NCBI RefSeq assembly: GCF_036711975.1
Contig: NC_091972.1
Location: 191,001 to 255,000 of the forward strand
Length of the DNA stretch: 64,000 nucleotides
Origin: Onthophagus taurus
Taxonomy: Eukaryota > Arthropoda > Insecta > Coleoptera > Scarabaeidae
Reading direction: 5' to 3'
The translations under genes were made by a program, and so were the position numbers. Below the pieces are notes generated by a model, which was not told the origin of the DNA, did no database searches, and was given only the letters and a program-made list of their open reading frames with translations. This document shows positions 11,290-30,900 of the stretch, piece by piece; position 1 is the first letter of the stretch; every line of letters starts with the position of its first letter.

Positions 11290-12390
11290 ATGGGGCTGTG
11301 CAAGTGTCCGAAAAGAAAAGTAACAAACCAGTTTTGTTTCGAGCACAGAGTAAACGTCTGCGAGCATTGTATGGTTACAAATCACCCAAAAGTAAGTACA
11401 TACAATCTTAATTTTTGGAAATACTTAATTGATTCGCTTAACTTTCACCACAGTGTATCATACAATCTTATTTACAATGGCTTCAAGACAGCGATTACAA
11501 CCCTATTTGCGAATTATGCATGAAAGAATTGAATTTGGAGGATTGTATTAGATTAACTTGTTATCGTAAGTATATTCGAAAAAATGTTTTGGTTTTGTTC
11601 AAATAAAATATACATCTTCTTTTGATGTTGTAGATGTATTTCATTGGTCTTGTCTTGATAACTACTCAAGACAACTTCCTTCTACTACAGCTCCCGCTGG
11701 TTATACATGCCCTTCCTGTAGAGCTGCTTTATTTCCCCCTTCAAATTTAGTCAGTCCTGTTGCTGATGTTTTAAGAGAGAAATTAGCAGGAGTTAATTGG
11801 GCAAGAGCTGGTTTAGGATTACCTCTAGTAAATTTTGTGGTTATTATTATTATGAGATATATTATTTTTCATTTTTTTTTAGCTCTCTGAAGAAAGTGAA
11901 TTAAAACCAGTTTTGAATAGAAACCCAGCTCCAAGTATATCACCTGGGCCACCTTATTCTGTGGTACATGTTGAAGATCAAGTTTCATTTAATAGGGAAT
12001 CGAGTGATAAATATCAAGCACCAGCTAGAAGAGTATTTCAAGATATTAGAGAAACCAGAGGTGTTGTAGTTGACCATGATGAAGACAAATATAAACGAAG
12101 ACCTGCTTCGGAATGGTTTAAAAGATTATGGAAGTATGCTTTTTGCTATTGAGGGTTAAAATTCCAAATTAATTTTATCTACTTATTTTAGAAATGCAAG
12201 GAATAATCCTAGAAATCGATCAAATGGCTCAATTTATAAACGATACTTTATGTTAACACTTATTATTGTTATTGCAATAATTGTGCTATTATTAACCATG
12301 TCTAGATTAAGTAGACATTCTTCGGATAATGATCCACTGTGGGATGTAAGAGAGAACCCTAATGTTCACTTCAAACAGGAAACAATTTAA
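11290..12390 (+). CDS. ZFPL1: zinc finger protein-like 1, 5 exons, 285 residues
   Basis: ZFPL1 is an integral membrane protein of the cis-Golgi that binds GM130 (GOLGA2) and helps keep cis-Golgi structure. Exons are 11290-11391, 11454-11565, 11634-11827, 11883-12133 and 12192-12390, and all joins stay in frame. The N-terminus [20 protein letters not shown] is nearly identical to the animal consensus. Two zinc-binding modules follow: a B-box-like one ([12 protein letters not shown]) and a RING-like one ([31 protein letters not shown]), then the conserved [12 protein letters not shown] single transmembrane segment near the C-terminus ([17 protein letters not shown]) is followed by the conserved [13 protein letters not shown] tail. 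Length is close to the human protein (310). The family assignment is secure. Confidence 0.96.
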
Positions 12391-12843
12391 TTGCATTAAA
12401 AAAAGCACTTTTATGTAAAAATTACCTGAACTTTTTGTTTTCGTTAATAGATCAGCATTTATGTTTTGTGTATATTAAGCTGTATTTACTATTACATAAA
12501 AAATACATTATTGTTTCGTATTTTTATGTTTAATTTAAATCTAAAACTGTTTTTAATGAATACTTCATGCAATTTATCACAAAATATTTGCAGAATTTGT
12601 GTTTATATGAGACTAATCTTCAAGATGACTATGTATTTTTAAATCATCGAATTTTAAACCTAATTTGGCAGTACGTAATCAACCATTTATGCATATCAGC
12701 TGCATCAATTCACTTATTAAGTTATTATCAAATCCTACTAATAAGTATGTACTTGATGATTGTTGTATTATGTTATGATTAATTAAATTTCGAGTTTCGT
12801 AATTTCCTGGTTTGAAACTCTACTTTTAATTGGATTTTAATTT
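12391..12843. other. intergenic after ZFPL1
   Basis: AT-rich 3' flank. No gene or repeat was recognised before the inverted-repeat elements begin at 12844. Confidence 0.4.
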
Positions 12844-14121
12844 ACTATACTCTGTTTTTAAACCAGGAGGAGTAAACGCGAAAGTCAGATTTACACTAGG
12901 AAAAATCACCAGAAAATATCACTAGATATTTTGGCGGTAAATTTAAATTAATAATTATTTGTCTTAAAGCTGCTAACACAGAGCTGATTTTATTTGGGCC
13001 AAGAAAGGTGATAAGTGAGAATTCTGTTCGGGATCGGGTCAAGATAGTTGTCAACAATCAAGTATTGCCGCTGAAAGATTGTGTGAAAAACTTGGGTGTC
13101 TTATTGGACGAAAATTTAAACTTTAATAAACACATCAATAAGTGCACTGCTTCCGCGTATGCTGCTCTTAAGCTGATTTATGGCGGTCAGTCGTTCCTCA
13201 ATCGTAGAACAAGGGTGCTTTTGTGCGAGGCCTTGGTGTTAGCGCATTTTAATTATTGTGATACATTGTATGATCAGTGTATTTCATATAGTAATACGAA
13301 AAAAATGTAGAAAATTCAAAATTCTTGCTTGCGCTTGATATTTAGGTTACGGGTTCGCACAAATTAAAGGATTTGAGTTGGCTCAACATGAAAAACAGGC
13401 GCATACTTCATTCGGCGGTTTTGTTCTTTAATATAATTACTTTGAAGAAACCTCCATACTTGTTCAATAAAATAAAATTTCGTACCGATGTTCATACCTT
13501 GAATATTCGATTCAAGGGCACACTTACCCCGCCGATACATCATCACCAGCTATTTAAGAAATGCTTTTCATACCAAATAACACATATTCTTAATGATTTG
13601 CCATCAACTGTAAAATGTTGCACTTCTTCAAGGTTGTTTCATCACAGAGTGAACGGCCGCTTGTCTCAAATTCAGAATGCATTGTAGGGCGACAGGGATC
13701 GGGCAGTTTACGCTTAGTAATTAATTATGATTTCACCATCGGGTCTTTTTCTTTTCGTTTTTCTTTTCTTTTTCTCTCTTGTATATTTAGAATTAGTTTT
13801 ATTAGGTTTGAGTGGAAGAGCAGGTGCTGTTACGGCTGCACCTGAACTCCGCCTAATTTGTGCTGGCTTAATTTATAATAATTTTATGTATATATGTATA
13901 CTATGCATAAATATATTATTATTATTATATATTTATGGTTAACAACAAGCATCGCATCATTTTGTTGTTGTCGAATTGCTCAGAGAAAGATGCGGATTAC
14001 ATTCGCACACTAAATTTTTTTACCATTATGCATTTTTAAAATGGGGGCGCGGATTAGATTCGAGTGCGGATAAGATTCGAGAAAATACGGTACTCCTCCT
14101 GGTTTAAAAACAGAGTATAGT
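12844..14121. mobile_element. terminal-inverted-repeat element, copy 1, core replaced by a LINE fragment
   Basis: Ends are ACTATACTCTGTTTTTAAAC and its reverse complement. The first 117 or so bases match copies 2 and 3 closely, and then the sequence switches to a LINE tail (about 12961-13690). Only the last 30 or so bases of the right end match the other copies. So this copy has exchanged its core for foreign sequence. Just before the right end, related motifs GCGGATTA..ATTCGAG recur (about 13990-14080). Confidence 0.7.
12961..13960 (+). mobile_element. CR1/Daphne-like LINE fragment (3' end of the reverse transcriptase)
   Basis: Only the thumb and C-terminal part of the reverse transcriptase remain. 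Seen motifs are VKNLGVLLDENLNFNKHI, then LVLAHFNYCDTLY, and in a shifted frame LSWLNMKNRRILHSAVLF and ILNDLPSTVK. These C-terminal patterns are typical of the CR1-group LINEs of arthropods. At least one frame change and two stops interrupt it. The APE endonuclease and RT palm are absent. It lies inside the ends of a terminal-inverted-repeat element. Confidence 0.7.
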
Positions 14122-14765
14122 TGCCAAAGAAAACTTCAAGGTAAAATTAATGTTTGTAAACAAAACTAACCTTACCTAACATTCCTTCACGCTATAATTG
14201 ACATTACAAAAGAAAACTTCACGCTATAATTCCCATTACTAATTGCCAAAGAAAACTTCATGGTATAATTAATGTTTGTAAACAAAACTAACCTTACCTC
14301 ACATTCCTTCACGCTATAATTGACATTACAAAAGAAAACTTCACGCTATAATTACCATTACAAATTGCCAAAGAAAACTTCATGGTATAATTAATGTTTG
14401 TAAACAAAACTAACCTTACCTCACATTCCTTCACGCTATAATTGACATTACAAAAGAAAACTTCACGCTATAATTGCCATTACAAATTGCCAAAGAATAC
14501 TTCATGGTATAATTAATGTTTGTAAACAAAACTAACCTTACCTCACATTCCTTCACGCTCTAATTGACATTACAAAAGAAAACTTCACGCTATAATTGCC
14601 ATTACTAATTGCCAAAGAATACTTCATGGTATAATTAATGTTTGTAAACAAAACTAACCTTACCTAACATTCAGCGTCTGAAGACACAGGGCTAAACCCG
14701 AAACTTAAAAATATACAACTTAGCGCTGAATAACAATTAAAACTAGAACTAACACTTGCACTAGA
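14122..14765. repeat. 122-bp tandem array 1 plus Penelope-tail-like cassette
   Basis: Copies of a 122-base unit start at 14123, 14244, 14366, 14489 and 14611. Each contains GTTTGTAAACAAAACTAACC and two versions of CTTCACGCTATAATT. After the last unit, about 80 bases (14686-14765) carry GGCTAAACCCGAAAC and repeated CTAGAACTA words, which link it to the palindromic cassettes elsewhere in the window. Confidence 0.85.
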
Positions 14766-15166
14766 ACTATACTCTGTTTTTAAACCAGGAGGAGTAAACG
14801 CGAAAGTCAGATTTACACTGGGAAAAATCACCAGAAAATATCACTAGATATTTTGGCGGTAAATTTAAATTAATAATTATTATTTATTTATTTACTTATT
14901 ATTGTATTTATTTTCGTTTGTTATCGTCAACACTAAACATACAAATTAACATTGAAGTTATGAGTGTATTTATTTCAAAATATAATAAAAAAGGGTTTAA
15001 GAACACAAAATATACAATAATGACACGAAACTGTCGAATTATCAATTACCTAACCTTCAAATTCAAAATTGCCTGTGTGTGAACCTTCCTCGCATTCAAC
15101 CAATCACGTGCAAGGTCAATCTGGTGACAAATTTAAAATACTCCTGGTTTAAAAACAGAGTATAGT
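14766..15166. mobile_element. terminal-inverted-repeat element, copy 2 (401 bp)
   Basis: Complete copy with ends ACTATACTCTGTTTTTAAAC and its reverse complement. It is non-coding. It lies directly between two 122-bp arrays. Confidence 0.8.
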
Positions 15167-15688
15167 TGCCAAAGAAAACTTCAAGGTATAATTAATGTTT
15201 GTAAACAAAACTAACCTTACCTAACATTCCTTCACGCTATAATTGCCATTACAAAAGAAAACTTCACGCTATAATTGCCATTACTAATTGCCAAAGAATA
15301 CTTCATGGTATAATTAATGTTTGTAAACAAAACTAACCTTACCTCACATTCCTTCACGCTATAATTGACATTACAAAAGAAAACTTCACGCTATAATTGC
15401 CATTACAAATTGCCAAAGAATACTTCAAGGTATAATTAATGTTTGTAAACAAAACTAACCTTACCTCACATTCCTTCACGCTATAATTGACATTACAAAA
15501 GAAAACTTCACGCTATAATTGCCATTACTAATTGCCAAAGAATACTTCATGGTATAATTAATGTTTGTAAACAAAACTAACCTTACCTAACATTCAGCGT
15601 CTGAAGACACAGGGCTAAACCCGAAACTTAAAAATATACAACTTAGCGCTGAGTAACAATTAAAACTAGAACTAACACTTGCACTAGA
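15167..15688. repeat. 122-bp tandem array 2 plus cassette
   Basis: Same unit as array 1, with starts at 15168, 15290, 15412 and 15533, followed by the same cassette tail (15593-15688). It is shorter by one unit. Confidence 0.85.
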
Positions 15689-16089
15689 ACTATACTCTGT
15701 TTTTAAACCAGAACGAGTAAAGGCGAAAGTCAGATTCACACTGGAAAAAATCACCAGAAAATATCACTAGATATTTTGGCGGTAAATTTAAATTAATAAT
15801 TATTATTTATTTATTTACTTATTATTGTATTTATTTTCGTTTGTTATCGTCAATACTATACATACAAATTAACATTGAAGTTATGAGTGTATTTATTTCA
15901 AAATATAATAAAAAAGGGTTTAAGAACACAAAATATACAATGACACGAAACTGTCGAATTATCAATTACCTAACCTTCAAATTCAAAATTGCCTGTGTGT
16001 GAACCTTCCTCGCATTCAACCAATCACGTGCAAGGTCAATCTGGTGATAAATTTAACATACTCCTCCTGGTTTAAAAACAGAGTATAGT
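15689..16089. mobile_element. terminal-inverted-repeat element, copy 3 (401 bp)
   Basis: Complete copy almost identical to copy 2, apart from small differences near the left end (GAACGAGTAAAGG instead of GGAGGAGTAAACG). Confidence 0.8.
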
Positions 16090-16822
16090 TGGTAGAAAAC
16101 TATATTCATTATCTTAAAAAGAAAAGTGTGGAAAGTTGTGTAGTGACTTTCCATTATTTTTTTGAATAACAAATATCTGCTCAGTGTTATAAGCACTTTT
16201 TAAAGCTCCTATATTCTTAATTACATCTAAACCACCTAAGAAAGTATTTTCACTTGTATAAAAGTACCCAAAAGTAAACTAATGAAAAAAATATGTAAGA
16301 AATGTATTAGTCAATATAATATCATACAATATTTAACAATTCAATATATCTGCACAAAATTATGCTTATACAATCTTTATACAGTAGTAAAATATAGTTA
16401 ACGTTTCACCTACTCGTATTTTTCTTTACTTCTTTCATAAGAAAACACTTGTAGGCGTTTAGTAAAGAAATAGATACGAAGGGATGTCGAGGAATACCCG
16501 GTATAAAAACAAAGTTTAATATATAAAAAAGACTGGGGAAAACGTTTATTATAATTTTTTTTGGGTCCAATTAGTAACTCCTCGACGACTTATCACACGC
16601 ATCGAACGTACGTACAAAAAAGAACGATTCGGTCAAAGTACGTACTTACACAAATTTCGTATTATTTTATATACAACAATAGATACAGCGGCGGCGCGTT
16701 CAAACAGGTATCACATTGTATTAATTTTTGTTACGTTGATATTGTAGTCTGCTCATCGTTCGTCTCAACTCCGAACTTTTTAAAAACGGACTGTACAAAT
16801 TATATACACTGAGCTTTCTTTG
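16090..16822. other. 3' flank / likely 3' UTR of the prolyl hydroxylase gene
   Basis: AT-rich, with no gene of its own. It lies downstream of the Egl-nine stop codon (minus strand) and may include its 3' untranslated region. A possible minus-strand polyadenylation signal lies near 16545. Confidence 0.4.
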
Positions 16823-26230
<9,408 letters not shown>

Positions 26231-27210
26231 TGGGCCATCTACGACGTGCCACTGACATTGCTGCTGCCATTTTTCACCTTGGTTCTAATTATTTTATGAT
26301 CGGTAGGTGGAGCCATATGGTTATCAGCTGTTTATCAAAAGACTTTATTTCGCATTTTTTGTACGTGCCGTCATCCTCACGTACGTTTTAAACTTTAAAT
26401 ATCAATTTTTATTTTACATTTATTTGTTATTTACACACAACACTTTTAATGATAATCGCGCATTCTATAAGATAAATAATTGTTTTTTGCTTTATCTGCG
26501 TCTGACTTCATTTCCATTATTATTATTTTATTCAACTTTTTAACCGGTTTTTCGTTGTGATGACAAAAATCTTATTGTTATTTTTACAACAAATAGTTGT
26601 ATAAATAATATAGAAATTGATGTTAATTGAAGAAGAAATTTTTGCCAAAAAGGATGGATATTTAACACCAAGTAAGATGTAATTCATGTATTATTGCAAA
26701 TAAATTGTAAATATCCATTGTTATAAAAAATAAAGTACTTTTTTTTGCGAACTTGATGTCTTTAACATGTCAACTTTTGACGTTTAATCTAACCTTACAA
26801 TTCTTATTTTTCGCATTTTTAAATTGCAAACATCAAATTTATTCTAATTTATAAGTTTTATCATTTTACATTATTTAAATGACGTACTTACAACATTTAA
26901 AATATCATAAATTTCAGAAAAATAAAAGAAACGTAGAATGTACATTTAGCTTGCATCCGTATCTAACTTCATTTCTATTATTACTTTTTTCATAAACTTG
27001 GAAGTTGTAAATTACGCATTATAAAAAAATCATCGCATTAATTGAGCATTAAGTGAGCATATGAGTAATTTTACATTTTAGAATAACACTAACTAACGTG
27101 TTTAACATATAACGGAGCTAACTTCATTCATTTCATTGAAAAAAAATTGTGACGTTTAATTCTAACCTAACTTTTCTAATTTTTGAATAATAATTTATTT
27201 TAAGCTTAAA
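26231..27210. promoter_or_regulatory. shared upstream region of the prolyl hydroxylase and TRAPPC6 genes
   Basis: The two genes are divergent, with 980 bases between start codons. The sequence is AT-rich. No TATA box or hypoxia element could be claimed with confidence. A GACTTCATTTCCATTATTAT-like segment near 26510 has an imperfect copy near 26970. No other gene was seen. Confidence 0.4.
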
Positions 27211-27819
27211 ATGGGAGATGAAACGATATTTGAATTCTTACACGCGGAAATAATAAATTATACAATGAATCAGAATGAAATAAAGAAAAGTGATTGTAAG
27301 GTAAGTAGTGAAAGCATTTCTATGCTGATTAATACGCCTGTTTATTTACATTTTATCCAAGGATGAAGAATTATCAGATTTAGAATACATAGGCTTTACT
27401 ACTGGGTTTAAAATGATTGAAAGGTGTTTTAATGAAACGTTATTAATTAAATTCGAATACCCATTAATCTTATTTTTAAATTAATTTTTAGACTTACGAA
27501 AGAAATGCCAAGATTTAAAGATGAACTTGATACAATGAAATTTATCTGTACCGACTTTTGGACGGCAATTTACAAGAAACAAATCGATAATTTACGCACT
27601 AATCATCAAGGGGTGTACGTTTTACAAGATAATTCTTTTAGATTTTTAACAAAAATCTCCGATGGAAGACAATACCTTGATGTAGCACCAAAATATGTTG
27701 GGTTTACTTGTGGTGTTATTAGAGGAAGTTTAGCCAATTTGGGGATTAATTCGATAGTTACTGCTGAAATACAAAATATGCCACTTTGTAAATTTCATAT
27801 ACAGGTTCAAAGAAATTAA
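27211..27819 (+). CDS. TRAPPC6: TRAPP complex subunit 6, 3 exons, 159 residues
   Basis: Core subunit (Trs33 in yeast, TRAPPC6A/B in vertebrates) of the TRAPP tethering complexes, which act as exchange factors for Rab1/Rab11 in ER-to-Golgi and intra-Golgi traffic. Exons are 27211-27300, 27362-27423 and 27492-27819. The last exon is the most conserved: RFKDELDTMKFICTDFW, then KKQIDNLRTNHQGVYVLQDN, and near the end CGVIRGSLANLGINSIVTAE. Length fits the family (about 158). The gene is convergent with POLE2, the two stop codons being only about 120 bases apart. Confidence 0.95.
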
Positions 27820-27937
27820 TAAACTAAAAATAGTATTATTTATTATTTACAAAAAAATTTAAATACGCATTCCTCTGTTTAAATTTGTTATAAAAATTAT
27901 TTAGTGTATTTAAATACAATAAATAAATAAAATGTGA

Positions 27938-30900
27938 TTAAACGGCACAATCTTCAACTATATTTTCAAACGGTGTATAGCATTTAAATTGAAAACCCGA
28001 GTCGCAAAATGAACCCTTAAAAAAAAAATAAAAGTAGAAAATTGTTAAAACAAAAAAAAAATACTTATACTCACAGGACTTGTAACTAAACAGCCTTTAT
28101 ATTCTCCAGTATAACTTTCTGATTTATCACCAATAACAACTAAATCTGGAAGGGGGTATAATCTCAGTGTATAGTCATAGTCCCAATGAACAGTTAAAGC
28201 ATTCAACGATAAAGGACTTAAATGACCTTGACTAACAACTGTTCGACTCACACAAAGACCTATTTCGTCTTTTTCAGGCTTACGTAAACTGCCTTGCATT
28301 AATTTTGGTAAAATATCCATTCTTAATATGGTTATTTCTCTTGAACAGTATTGTAATCGGCAAGGATTTGTTGGAAAAACTGCTTTTGGCACATTTTTTG
28401 AAAGTTCTTCAGTTACAAATTTTGGTAAAGGTAACCTATAAAGATGTTTAATAAAAAGATTAAAATTTACATTAATGAAATAATCTAAAATTATTTCAAG
28501 CGAGATGGAGGCGGAGTGGAGAAAAAAAAGGGATGGTGAAGAGGGAGATCAGGCTGGGAAGGGAAAAGGTGCAAATAGTCACGGTGTACAGCAGATCTAT
28601 GAAGGAGACAAAGAATCAATGGGAAGGGATGGTGGGAGAAGGGAAGGAGGGGTATATAATAATGGGAGGAGACTTCAACGCGAGAGTGGGGGAAGGGGGA
28701 GGAAGGCTGGGGACATGGGGAGAGGAGAGGGGGCGAGGGTCGAAGGATAAGGTGCAGAATGGGGAAGGAAGAGAATTGTTGCAGTGGGTGGAGAAGAACG
28801 GATGGGAGATACTGAACGGCAATAAGGAGGAGGGAGAAGAAGGGGAGTACACATATACAGGGGCAAGGGGGGCGTCGGTAATTGATTACGTGGTGGTGGA
28901 CCAAGAGATGTGGGATAGGGTGGAAAGCTTCAGGGTGGGAGAATCAGTAGAATCGGATCACCAACCGCTGGAATTGGTACTAAGGGGCGCGTGGGGGAGA
29001 GGGAGTTTGAATCGGGAAAGAAAAAGTATAAGGGCTGACTGGTCGGAAAGAGGGATAGAACACTTTAGGGAAAAGTTGGAAGGGTGGCGACGGAGAGTGG
29101 AGATGTCTAGGGGGGTGGACGAGCTGGCGCGGGTGGTGGGGGAAGCGATATCGAAGAAAGAATACGTACGAGGGGGCAGTGCAAAGCTAGGCAGGAACGA
29201 ATGGTGGGATGGTGAGTGCATGGGGGCGAAGAGAGAGGCGAGAAGGAAGTTGAGACAGTGGCGGAGAGGGTTGGCGGGGGTGGAAGAATATAGGGAAGCA
29301 TTGAGGGGATATAAAGAGATATGCAAAAGAAAAAAGAAAGAATTGAGGGAGAGGGAGGCGGAAGAGATTAGAAGGGTGAGACAAGAGGGTGAAGTTTGGA
29401 AATATATAAACAAAATAAGGAAGGTACGAGAGGAAATTACCAGTGAAATACAAATGACGGAGTTGAGAGATTACTTCAAGGGTCTGCTGGAGGGGGAAGA
29501 AGAGAGGTGGGTAGAGGAGGTAGATACAGGGGGACGGAGAGGAGAGGAGATGGCCGGGGAACAAATGGAGGCGGCGTTGGGGGGACTAAAGAGTTGGAAG
29601 GCTCCAGGGGAGGACGGTGTCCAGAATGAGGCATGGCTGGAGGCAACGGGAGAAGTGAGGGGAAAGTTGTTGGAAGCGCTGAACAAAGTTTGGGAAGGGG
29701 AAGGGTTTCCGATTGGATGGAGGACGGAGATAACAAGCCCCTTCTACAAGAAGGGAGTGAAGGGAGTAGTGGAAAGTTATAGGGGAATTAGCTTAATGGA
29801 CTCGGCGTACAAGATATATGCGAAGGCGCTGCTGCAGAGGTTGGAGGAAGAGATGGAAGAGAAAGGGATCTTACCGGACGGACAGGCAGGATTTAGAAAG
29901 GGAAGGGGCGCGATAGATAACGTGTACATATTGAAGCACTTGGTGGATAAAGAGCTGGAAGGGAAGGGAGGGAAGCTTTACGCCCTATTCATAGATCTAA
30001 AGGCAGCTTTTGATAAGGTGAATAGAGGGAAGTTATGGGAGGAGATGAGGAGGAGAGGGATTACTGGTGGGACAATAAACAGGGTGAGGGAGATATACGC
30101 AGAGACGATAGCTAGGGTAAAGGTGGGGGACGAGTTAACGGATAGGTTCTGGACAACGAGGGGTTTGAGGCAGGGATGTCCACTTAGTCCCGCTCTGTTT
30201 GCCTTGTATACCGCAGACATGGAAGACAGATTGACCGGTGGGCAGATGGGAGGTGTGGTTGTAGGGAGGAGGAAGGTGCATTCACTGGCTTACGCGGACG
30301 ATTTGGTGGTAGTGGCGAGAGAGGCGAAGGAGATGAAGGCGATGATGCGGAGTTTGGAGAGTTACTTTAGGGGGAAGGCTCTGGAGGTGAATGTAGGAAA
30401 GACAAAGGTTATCAAGTTCTGTAAAGGGGGTAGAAGGAAGACCGAAGATTGGAGGTGGGAAGGGAAGGAGATAGAGGAGGTGAGGGAGTACACATATTTG
30501 GGGTACAGATTTAGAGAGGACAACAAGGAAGGCGCGCATGTGAGGGCAATGACCAAGAAGGCGAATAAGGTGATGGGGCAGGTCTGGGGGTGGGGAGAGA
30601 GATTATTTGGAAGGGATATAGGAAAAAGGAAGATGATATTCGAGTGCTTGATTAGAAGTGTTATGATGTACGGGGCGGAGCTTTGGGGGTGGAAAGAGCA
30701 AGGGCTGTTGGAAGGCGTACAGGCTAGGTATTGGAGATGGGTTTTGGGGTTGGCAAAAGAGACGCCGGAGTACATAGTCAGAGAAGAAGTGAAGGTTGAT
30801 AAGTTAAGAGTGGAGGCGGGTAAAAGGGCGGTACGTTTTGAGGAGAGGGTTGAAGGGAGGTCCCAATGTAAAATTTTGGGGGAGTGCTGGAAAGAGATTA

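Noticed and set aside
16561-16812. 83-codon plus-strand frame next to the Egl-nine stop
   Set aside because: It is antisense to the likely 3' UTR of the hydroxylase gene and has no domain.
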